Positions 1 to 5,382 of a DNA stretch of 5,382 bases are shown here, piece by piece. The stretch is taken from contig MGCE01000168.1 of NCBI GenBank assembly GCA_001790315.1, positions 1 through 5,382 of the forward strand, in the 5' to 3' direction. The notes under the pieces were generated by a model. The model had not been told where the DNA came from. It worked only from the letters and a program-made list of their open reading frames with translations, and did not search any database. How positions within the stretch are numbered: the stretch's first letter is position 1; every line of letters starts with the position of its first letter. This DNA comes from Candidatus Rokubacteria bacterium RIFCSPLOWO2_02_FULL_72_37. GTDB lineage: Bacteria; Methylomirabilota; Methylomirabilia; Rokubacteriales; CSP1-6. The position numbers were made by a program, and so were the translations under genes.

Positions 1-315
1 CACATCGCGCGCCGCATGGGCGACCCGATCCTCGAACGGGCCGTCGAGTTCGTGCTGGCCGACGAGATCACGCACGTCCGCATGGGCTCGAAATGGCTCG
101 CGCGGCTCACGGAGGGTGACCCGGACCGCCGCCGCCGCGCGATCGAGTTCCAGGAGACGATCGACGAGCGGTTCAACTTGGGCGGGATGCGGCGCGAAGG
201 CGACCACGAAGCGGTGCCCGTTTCGATCGCGACCGACGTGCGACGCCTGGCCGGCTTCACCGAGCAAGAGATCGAGCGGCTGATCAGGACCACGCAGCGG
301 TCGCAGGTCTACTGA
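1..315 (+). CDS. DUF455-type ferritin-like protein, C-terminal part (5' end outside window)
   Basis: The frame is open from the first base and ends at TGA 313-315, giving 104 visible residues; the N-terminus lies to the left of the window. An internal ATG at 16 is not taken as the start because the five codons before it (HIARR) continue the same helix-like sequence. The visible part holds a DEITHVRMGSKWL motif with E22 and H25. This is the E-x-x-H pattern of the last metal-binding helix of ferritin-like four-helix bundles, and its form resembles DUF455 (PF04305). It is followed by a charged tail ending TTQRSQVY. DUF455 proteins are usually about 250-280 residues, so more than half is missing. 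Biochemical function of the family is not established; a metal-dependent oxidase or hydroxylase-like role is inference from the fold. The next gene starts 6 bases later in the same reading frame. Confidence 0.75.
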   Translation, partial: HIARRMGDPILERAVEFVLADEITHVRMGSKWLARLTEGDPDRRRRAIEFQETIDERFNLGGMRREGDHEAVPVSIATDVRRLAGFTEQEIERLIRTTQRSQVY

Positions 316-321
316 ACGCTC

Positions 322-1302
322 GTGGCGCACCCGCTCGCTGGGCAGTTCGCGGTGGAGGCTTCCGCGCGGCGGCTGCGCGCCTACCGCTACGTCGTGGAGC
401 GGACGATGCGCGCCCTCGGCGGCTGGATCGCGCTCACGCCCGAGCTCTCGGCCAAGCTCCTCCTCGGCAGACACGTCTGGGATCTCGCCCAGCACTGCGA
501 CGCCTTCGGCAGGCGCCTGCCCGAACTGCGCGCGCCGGCCCAGGTCTCCGAGCCCGCGAACGCGGACGTCGTGGCGCTCATGGACGCGCTCGAGGTTCCC
601 GAGGCGCCGGGCGAGACGATCGAGCGCCTCGTCGGTGTCTACGAAGTCCTCAAGCCCCACTTGGTCGCCGTCTACCGCGACCACCTGGCGCGCGCCAACG
701 CCGTCTACGAGCCCCCGACGCGTCTGATTCTCGCACGTTGCATCGAGGACGAAGCGCGCCACGTCGCCGCGGGCGCCGTGATCTTGCGCCATCTCACGGT
801 GACGCCCGAGCTCGCCGAGCGCGCCGTCGATCGTCGTCGCGCGCTCGCGGGCCTGCTCGCTGCCGCGGGCGGCGTCGGTGGCGAGGGGTTACCCGTGCCG
901 CCCGCGCCGGAGCCGGCGGTGCCGGAAGGCGCGGAGGAGGGCCACGAGCTGATCCGGCTCGAGCGCGCGGTCGCGGCCTGGCCGTTTCCGCCAGGTCTCG
1001 AGGCGACACTGCGCTCGTTCGGCGACGCGCTCGCTCGCCGCGAGACGGACGGCGTGCGGCGGTGGCTCGCGCCCGATTGCGCATGGGACGCGGCGGCCAC
1101 CGCGCTGGAGAGCGCCTCGTTCGGCGCGCACCGGGTCGTCGCGCTCGCGCGCGTCGGCGCTCACCGCCTGGTCAAGCAGCGGCTCGACGGCCCCGGTGGC
1201 ACGGCCGTCGTCCAGAGCCGCTGGGTGGCCGGGGACGGCGGCTGGCGGGCCGTCGCCGTCGAGGTCGTACGGCGCGAACGCGCCTCACCGTCGGGGCGTT
1301 GA
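322..1302 (+). CDS. Ferritin-like protein with C-terminal NTF2/SnoaL-like domain, function unknown
   Basis: This is a 326-residue protein with a GTG start just after the preceding TGA. There is no clear Shine-Dalgarno site, so translation is probably coupled to the previous gene; GTG at 352 is an alternative start. Residues about 8-170 look like an all-helical ferritin-like bundle. E26, the segment GRHVWDLAQHCD (H51, H58, D60) and the EDEARH motif (E142, E144, H147) are candidate metal ligands. Residues about 182-205 form a Gly/Pro/Ala/Glu-rich linker. Residues about 226-318 resemble an NTF2/SnoaL-like alpha+beta domain: a helix with LRSFGDALARRE, then WLAPDCAWD, then beta-strand stretches ending in VVQSRWVAGDGGWRAVAVEVV. 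The stop overlaps the start of the biotin carboxylase gene. The domain calls are by eye. The family has no function I can name, and catalytic activity of either domain is unproven. Confidence 0.8.
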   Translation: MAHPLAGQFAVEASARRLRAYRYVVERTMRALGGWIALTPELSAKLLLGRHVWDLAQHCDAFGRRLPELRAPAQVSEPANADVVALMDALEVPEAPGETIERLVGVYEVLKPHLVAVYRDHLARANAVYEPPTRLILARCIEDEARHVAAGAVILRHLTVTPELAERAVDRRRALAGLLAAAGGVGGEGLPVPPAPEPAVPEGAEEGHELIRLERAVAAWPFPPGLEATLRSFGDALARRETDGVRRWLAPDCAWDAAATALESASFGAHRVVALARVGAHRLVKQRLDGPGGTAVVQSRWVAGDGGWRAVAVEVVRRERASPSGR

Positions 1303-2645
1303 TCCGCACTGTTCTGGTCGCCAACCGGGGAGAGATCGCACGACGGGTGTTTCGTGCGTGCCGACGGCTGAACCTCCGCGCGGTCGCTGTCCACTCCGAG
1401 GCCGACGCCGACGCCCTGCACGTGCGTGACGCCGACCAGGCGGTCGCGATCGGACCGGCGCCGGCTCGGGAGAGCTATCTCGATATCGAGCGCATCATCG
1501 AGGCGGCGCGCCGGGTGGGCGCGGACGCGGTCCACCCCGGCTACGGTTTCCTCTCGGAGAACTGGCGGTTTGCCGAGGCGTGTCGCCGCGCCGGCCTGGT
1601 GTTCGTGGGGCCCTCGGCTGACGCGATCCGCACGATGGGCGACAAGACCGAGGCGCGACGCCTCATGGCCCGGGCCGGGGTGCCGGTCGTGCCGGGGAGC
1701 CCGGAGACGGTGGTCGACGTCGGCGAGGCCGAGATGGTCGCGGGCGACATCGGCTATCCGATCATCCTGAAGGCGGCCGCGGGCGGCGGGGGCATCGGGA
1801 TGGCGCGCGTGACGACGGCGCGCGAGCTGAGGGGCGCCTTCGCCACAGCCGCCCGTCGTGCCCAGGCCGCGTTCGGCCGCGGCGATCTGTACGTCGAGCG
1901 CTTTCTCGAGCGGCCGCGGCACGTGGAGGTCCAGGTCTTCGGCGACGCCGCCGGCACGCTCCTGCACCTCGGTGAGCGCGAGTGCTCGCTTCAGCGGCGC
2001 CACCAGAAGCTCGTCGAGGAATCGCCGGCGCCTCACCTCCCGCCGGCCACGCGGCAGGGGCTCGTGGCTGCGGCGCTCGCGGGGGCGCGGGCGATCGGCT
2101 ACGTCAACGCCGGCACGTTCGAGTTCCTCCTGGATGAGGGCGGTGCCTTCTACTTCCTCGAGATGAACACGCGGCTGCAGGTCGAGCACGCGGTCACCGA
2201 GGAGGTGACGGGACTCGACCTCGTGGTGGAACAGCTCCGCGTCGCGGCCGGCGAGCGCCTCGCCTGGCGTCAGGTGGACGTCGTCCCGTGCCGGGCGGCG
2301 ATCGAGTGCCGCGTGTATGCCGAGGATCCGGCGAGGGGCTTCCTGCCGTCGCCGGGGACGATCGAGCGGCTCGAGCTGCCCTCGGGCGAGGGCATCCGTG
2401 TCGAGTCCGGCGTGGAGACCGGCAGCGTCGTCTCCGTCCACTACGATCCGTTGCTCTTCAAGCTGGTCGCTGCGGGCGCGACGCGCGCCGAGGCGGTCGG
2501 GCGGCTGGCCGCGGCGCTCGAGCGGTGCGTCGTGGAAGGCGTGCACACGACGCTGCCGCTGCTGCGCCGCGTGCTCGCGAGCCCCGAGCTCCACGAGGGC
2601 CGGGTGCACACGCAGATGATCGAACAAGGAGCGTTCAATGCCTGA
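1299..2645 (+). CDS. accC: Biotin carboxylase subunit of an acyl-CoA carboxylase
   Basis: This cytoplasmic enzyme uses ATP and bicarbonate to carboxylate biotin on a carrier protein, the first half-reaction of acetyl-, propionyl- or methylcrotonyl-CoA carboxylases. TTG at 1299 is chosen because it gives the canonical N-terminus MIRTVLVANRGEIARRV and a length of 448 residues, close to E. coli AccC (449). The open frame extends back to 738, but that part is Arg-rich shadow of the preceding gene. Landmarks match E. coli AccC: HPGYGFLSEN near the N-terminus, ATP-grasp K158 with the loop AAAGGGGIGM (159-168), RRHQKLVEE with H235 and K237, E275, EMNTRLQVEH with E288, N290 and R292, and R338 in IECRVYAEDP. 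All these catalytic positions are intact. The glycine loop carries Ile166 where Arg or Lys is common. The start overlaps the previous stop (TTGA), and the end overlaps the carrier gene by 8 bases, so the three genes are probably translationally coupled. It is stand-alone, without the fused biotin domain of PccA/MccA. Confidence 0.96.
   Translation: MIRTVLVANRGEIARRVFRACRRLNLRAVAVHSEADADALHVRDADQAVAIGPAPARESYLDIERIIEAARRVGADAVHPGYGFLSENWRFAEACRRAGLVFVGPSADAIRTMGDKTEARRLMARAGVPVVPGSPETVVDVGEAEMVAGDIGYPIILKAAAGGGGIGMARVTTARELRGAFATAARRAQAAFGRGDLYVERFLERPRHVEVQVFGDAAGTLLHLGERECSLQRRHQKLVEESPAPHLPPATRQGLVAAALAGARAIGYVNAGTFEFLLDEGGAFYFLEMNTRLQVEHAVTEEVTGLDLVVEQLRVAAGERLAWRQVDVVPCRAAIECRVYAEDPARGFLPSPGTIERLELPSGEGIRVESGVETGSVVSVHYDPLLFKLVAAGATRAEAVGRLAAALERCVVEGVHTTLPLLRRVLASPELHEGRVHTQMIEQGAFNA
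2626..2631 (+). promoter_or_regulatory. Ribosome binding site for the biotin carrier gene
   Basis: AAGGAG lies inside the last codons of the biotin carboxylase gene, 6 bases before ATG 2638. It fixes the carrier start and implies coupled translation of the two carboxylase components. Confidence 0.85.
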
Positions 2646-2853
2646 CGAGATCAAGGCGCACATCACCGGAGTGGTCTTCCAGATCGCGGCCAAGGCCGGC
2701 GACCGGGTGGCCGAGGGCGACGCGGTCATCGTGCTCGAGTCCATGAAGATGGAGATCCCGGTCGAGGCGCCGCGGGACGGCGCGGTGAAGGAGATCCGCG
2801 TCCGGGAGGGGCAGACGGTGCAGGAGGGCGACGTCGTCGCCGTCCTCGAGTGA
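2638..2853 (+). CDS. Biotin carboxyl carrier protein (minimal biotinyl domain)
   Basis: This 71-residue protein consists almost entirely of one biotinyl/lipoyl-type beta-barrel domain. It carries the carboxylated biotin from the biotin carboxylase to the carboxyltransferase. The biotinylation motif is ESMKMEIP with the target lysine at K37, placed near the middle as the fold requires, followed by the second half ending EGDVVAVLE. Met residues flank the lysine on both sides, typical of true biotin carriers and unlike lipoyl domains. The protein lacks the Pro/Ala-rich N-terminal extension of AccB from E. coli-type acetyl-CoA carboxylase. It resembles the short carriers found with PccB/MccB-like carboxyltransferases and the 1.3S subunit of transcarboxylase. 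It overlaps accC by 8 bases. A biotin ligase must act on it, and none is present in the window. Confidence 0.95.
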   Translation: MPDEIKAHITGVVFQIAAKAGDRVAEGDAVIVLESMKMEIPVEAPRDGAVKEIRVREGQTVQEGDVVAVLE

Positions 2854-2858
2854 GGAGG
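2853..2858 (+). promoter_or_regulatory. Ribosome binding site for the DinB-family gene
   Basis: A perfect AGGAGG begins on the last base of the carrier gene's TGA stop and lies 5 bases before ATG 2864. This strong site fixes the start and suggests that the DinB-family protein is made at a high rate from the carboxylase transcript. Confidence 0.85.
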
Positions 2859-2863
2859 CCCAC

Positions 2864-3388
2864 ATGGCAGACGTGACGGCGCTCGACCTGATCCGCGGGC
2901 TCTACGAGTATCACCGCTGGGCCAACCGCCGGCTCTTCGATGTCGCTGCCGGCCTGGGTGAGGAGGTGGCCGGGCGCGAGGTCGGCGCGCAGTTCAGCTT
3001 CCCGACCGTGCGGCGGATGCTGGCCCACATCTACGGCGCCGACTGGGTCTGGCTCGCTCGCTGGAAGGGGACCTCGCCGACGGCGCTGCCGGGCGCCGAC
3101 ATCGCGACGCTGGCCGCGCTGCGGTCGCGCTGGGACACGACCGAGGCCGAGCAGCGGGCGTTCGTGGAGGGACTCGCGCCGGACGACCTCGCGCGCTCGA
3201 TCGAGTACCGGAACACCGAGGGAAAGCCCTTCCGGGGCGTGCTGGGCACGCTCCTCCAGCACGTCGCGAACCACGCGACCCACTACCGGAGCGAGGTCGC
3301 GACGATGCTCACGATGCTCAGCGGCTCGCCGCCGCCGACGGACCTCTCCGTCCACCATCTGATCCGGACCGGACAGCTCAGGGGATAG
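2864..3388 (+). CDS. DinB/YfiT-superfamily protein inside the carboxylase operon
   Basis: The 174-residue protein is predicted to be an all-alpha four-helix bundle of the DinB/YfiT superfamily. Members bind a divalent metal through three histidines, and some act as thiol (bacillithiol or mycothiol) transferases or hydrolases. Visible signatures are an N-terminal YEYHRWANRRLFD, the LAHIYGADWVWLARW segment with ligand candidate H55, and the C-terminal QHVANHATHYRSE with H133, H137 and H140. In typical members this last motif reads NHxTxHR; here the usual third ligand position is Tyr141, so H140 or H133 would have to substitute, or metal binding is altered. The length is usual for the family. 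It sits between the carrier gene (10-base gap) and the carboxyltransferase gene (10-base gap), so it is clearly part of the operon. Its substrate is unknown, and a role in carboxylation is not established. Confidence 0.88.
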   Translation: MADVTALDLIRGLYEYHRWANRRLFDVAAGLGEEVAGREVGAQFSFPTVRRMLAHIYGADWVWLARWKGTSPTALPGADIATLAALRSRWDTTEAEQRAFVEGLAPDDLARSIEYRNTEGKPFRGVLGTLLQHVANHATHYRSEVATMLTMLSGSPPPTDLSVHHLIRTGQLRG

Positions 3389-3393
3389 GAGGG
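3387..3393 (+). promoter_or_regulatory. Ribosome binding site for the carboxyltransferase gene
   Basis: AGGAGGG overlaps the TAG stop of the DinB-family gene and lies 5 bases before ATG 3399. It favours that start over the in-frame ATG two codons later. Confidence 0.85.
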
Positions 3394-3398
3394 AACCG

Positions 3399-4952
3399 AT
3401 GGGCATGAAGGACCTCGTCGACGAGCTGGCCGCCAGGCGGACGCGCGCGCGTCGGATGGGCGGCGAGGAGGCCATCGCGCGGCAGCACGCGGCTGGCAAG
3501 CTCACCGTCCGCGAGCGGCTCGATCTCCTCTTCGACGCGGGCACCTTCACGGAGATCGGCGTCCAGGCCACCCACGCCGGGATCGCGCCCGATCTGGCCG
3601 GCCGCGAGACGCCCGCCGACGGCGTCGTCACCGGCTTCGGCCGGATCGGCGGGCGCCCGGCGTCGGTGATCGCCTACGACTTCACCGTGATGGCGGGCTC
3701 GATGGGGCGAACCGCGGAGGTCAAGTGCAACCGGGCGCGCGAGATCGCCTACACGAAGCGCTTCCCGATGATCTGGCTCATCGACTCGGCCGGGGCCCGG
3801 ATCCAGGAGGCGATCGGCTCGAAGAGCTTCGCGGGCTCGGGGCTCCTGTTCCGCGAGGAGTCCATCATGTCGGGCGTGGTGCCACAGGTCGCCGCCATGA
3901 TGGGACCGGGCGCGGCCGGCACCGCGTACATCCCGGCGCTCGCCGACTTCGTGCCGATGGTGAAGGGGACGAGCAACATGGCGCTCGGCGGGCCGCCGCT
4001 CGTGAAGGCGGTGGTCGGCGAGGACATCACGGCCGAGGAGCTGGGGGGCTCGAAGATCCACTGCGAGATCTCCGGCTGCGGCGACCTCGAGGTCGAGGAC
4101 GATCGTGCCTGCATCCGCGCGATCAAGGACTACCTCTCCTACTTCCCATCGAACAACACCGAGCGGCCGCCGGTCGTGCCGTGTGACGACCCGGCGGACC
4201 GGCGGGACGAGGCGCTGCTCACGCTGGTTCCCGACAGCCCGCGACGCGCGTACGACGTCACGAAGGTGGTCCGCGCCGTCATCGACCACGGCGCGCTCTT
4301 CGAGCTGAAGCCGGGCTGGGCGAAGAACGTCGTCGTCGGCCTGGCGCGGCTGGGCGGGGCACCCGTCGGGATCGTCGCCAACCAACCGATGGTGCTCGGG
4401 GGCGCCCTCGACGTGGACTCCGCGGACAAGGCCGCGCGCTTCATCATGCTGTGCGACGCCTTCGGTCTCCCGCTGGTGTTCTTCCAGGACGTGCCGGGCT
4501 TCATGGTGGGGAGCAAGGTCGAGCGCGCCGGCATCATCCGTCACGGCGCCAAGATGCTCTACGCGGTCAGCGAGGCGACGGTGCCGAAGCTCACGGTCGT
4601 GCTCCGGAAGGCCTACGGCGCGGGCTACTTCGTCATGTGCGGGCGCGGCTACGAGCCCGACCTGATCGTCGCCTGGCCTACGGCGGAGATCAGCGTGATG
4701 GGCCCGGAGGGCGGGACGAACATCGTCTTCCGCCGGGAGATCGCCGCGGCGGACAACCCGCACGAGGAGCGCGCCCGACGCGTCGACGAGTTCAGGAAGC
4801 TCATCAATCCCTACATGGCCGCCGGTGCGGCGCTGATCGACGACGTGATCGATCCCCGCGAGACCCGAGGGGTGCTGATCCGCGGCCTCGACATGGCGCG
4901 GACCAAGACGCTCCAGCGCCCCTGGAAGAAGCACGGCGTGATGCCGGTCTGA
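3399..4952 (+). CDS. Acyl-CoA carboxylase carboxyltransferase subunit (PccB/MccB superfamily)
   Basis: This 517-residue enzyme moves the carboxyl group from carboxybiotin to an acyl-CoA. It has the two-domain crotonase-like architecture of beta subunits in one chain, and the length is normal for the family. N-domain marks are KLTVRERLDLLFD (34-46), DSAGARIQEA (from 129; S130-R134), GPGAAGTAYIPALADF with the oxyanion-type pair G174-T175, and EELGGSKIH. The linker region has YLSYFPSNN, as in propionyl-CoA carboxylases. C-domain marks are DVPGFMVG (G367), the loop RKAYGAGYFVMCGRGYEPD (403-421), and AWPTAEISVMGPEGG. F411 aligns with the residue (Asp422 in Streptomyces PccB) that helps set acyl chain choice, and the loop lines up without gaps with the YGAGNYGMCGRAY loop of methylcrotonyl-CoA carboxylases. 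The substrate therefore cannot be assigned as acetyl-, propionyl- or methylcrotonyl-CoA. Partner subunits are the biotin carboxylase and the carrier upstream. The C-terminus KKHGVMPV is the usual ending of the family. Confidence 0.94.
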   Translation: MGMKDLVDELAARRTRARRMGGEEAIARQHAAGKLTVRERLDLLFDAGTFTEIGVQATHAGIAPDLAGRETPADGVVTGFGRIGGRPASVIAYDFTVMAGSMGRTAEVKCNRAREIAYTKRFPMIWLIDSAGARIQEAIGSKSFAGSGLLFREESIMSGVVPQVAAMMGPGAAGTAYIPALADFVPMVKGTSNMALGGPPLVKAVVGEDITAEELGGSKIHCEISGCGDLEVEDDRACIRAIKDYLSYFPSNNTERPPVVPCDDPADRRDEALLTLVPDSPRRAYDVTKVVRAVIDHGALFELKPGWAKNVVVGLARLGGAPVGIVANQPMVLGGALDVDSADKAARFIMLCDAFGLPLVFFQDVPGFMVGSKVERAGIIRHGAKMLYAVSEATVPKLTVVLRKAYGAGYFVMCGRGYEPDLIVAWPTAEISVMGPEGGTNIVFRREIAAADNPHEERARRVDEFRKLINPYMAAGAALIDDVIDPRETRGVLIRGLDMARTKTLQRPWKKHGVMPV

Positions 4953-5104
4953 TCGAGAAGGAGGAGTCGGGCGAGACCAAGAAGACCATCCTCCGGCACC
5001 TGCGCGAGGCCGCGGACCGGCGCGCGGCCGAAGACGCGATGCGCGAGATGCACCGCCTGCTGGAGGTCTACGCGGACGAGCTGGCCCGCCGGTACCTGAC
5101 CTAG
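4949..5104 (+). CDS. Possible small charged helical protein, start codon uncertain
   Basis: A 51-residue open frame follows the carboxyltransferase and ends at TAG 5102-5104. Nearly every codon after the overlap ends in G or C (the alanine codon GAA at about 5030 is a rare exception among the codons), matching the coding bias of its neighbours, so I think it is translated. There is no nearby in-frame ATG, GTG or TTG at its beginning. The best candidate is CTG 4949, whose bases overlap the preceding TGA (CTGA); this mirrors the TTGA overlap at the start of accC. The only in-frame ATGs are at 5039 and 5048 and would leave about 21 residues or fewer. An AAGGAGG at 4958-4964 lies just inside the frame and has no start codon at the right distance. 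The product is highly charged (EKEE, KKT, REAADRRAAED) and could form one or two amphipathic helices ending ADELARRYLT. I do not recognise a family. Its position recalls the small epsilon subunits of actinobacterial acyl-CoA carboxylases, but the sequence does not resemble them. Confidence 0.5.
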   Translation: MIEKEESGETKKTILRHLREAADRRAAEDAMREMHRLLEVYADELARRYLT

Positions 5105-5105
5105 C

Positions 5106-5382
<277 letters not shown>

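Noticed and set aside
738..1298. N-terminal extension of the biotin carboxylase frame back to 738
   Set aside because: The translation is Arg-rich low-complexity sequence that overlaps a well-supported gene in another frame. The AccC family starts right at the TTG at 1299.
1161..2744. 527-codon open frame on the minus strand opposite the biotin carboxylase
   Set aside because: This is the same composition artefact: it spans three clear plus-strand genes and shows no domain.
3378..4934. 518-codon open frame on the minus strand opposite the carboxyltransferase
   Set aside because: Long antisense frames are expected opposite GC-rich genes with strong third-position bias. The translation is rich in Arg, His, Asp and Pro and shows no recognisable domain.
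4451..4948. Start of the small terminal ORF far inside the carboxyltransferase gene
   Set aside because: The frame before 4949 translates to Arg/Gly-rich shadow sequence; protein-like sequence begins only at the CTGA overlap.
4940..4985. Frameshift fusing the small ORF to the carboxyltransferase
   Set aside because: The carboxyltransferase ends with KKHGVMPV, the usual family C-terminus, so no extension is missing.

Overview
The window is gene-dense, very GC-rich bacterial chromosome. Codon third positions are almost all G or C, and GTG, TTG and possibly CTG serve as start codons. The far right carries the C-terminus of a typical primary (group 1) RNA polymerase sigma factor, so this is a bacterial chromosome and not a plasmid or phage. 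The gene set and base composition fit an uncultured high-GC soil or groundwater lineage (for example Rokubacteria/Methylomirabilota or a deltaproteobacterial-type group). That placement is a guess from general resemblance, not from a search.

Layout: seven genes run left to right and are packed like one operon. They are (1) the C-terminal end of a DUF455-type ferritin-like protein, (2) a second ferritin-like protein with a C-terminal NTF2/SnoaL-like domain, (3) a biotin carboxylase (AccC family), (4) a 71-residue biotin carboxyl carrier protein, (5) a DinB/YfiT-superfamily protein, (6) a carboxyltransferase of the acyl-CoA carboxylase beta (PccB/MccB) superfamily, and (7) a possible 51-residue charged helical protein. 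Gaps are 0-10 bases. Gene pairs 2/3, 3/4 and 6/7 overlap, and Shine-Dalgarno sites for genes 4, 5 and 6 lie at or inside the end of the previous gene. The sigma factor gene (8) enters from the right on the minus strand and stops one base from the end of gene 7.

Genes 3, 4 and 6 together make a complete biotin-dependent acyl-CoA carboxylase. The biotin carboxylase carboxylates biotin on the small carrier using ATP and bicarbonate, and the carboxyltransferase passes the carboxyl group to an acyl-CoA. The acyl-CoA cannot be named: one active-site loop of the carboxyltransferase resembles methylcrotonyl-CoA carboxylase, while the rest resembles propionyl-CoA carboxylase. The co-transcribed ferritin-like pair, DinB protein and small terminal ORF have no established role in carboxylation. 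They are the less explained part of the window. No RNA gene, mobile element, CRISPR array or convincing terminator was seen, and no non-coding stretch exceeds about 10 bases.
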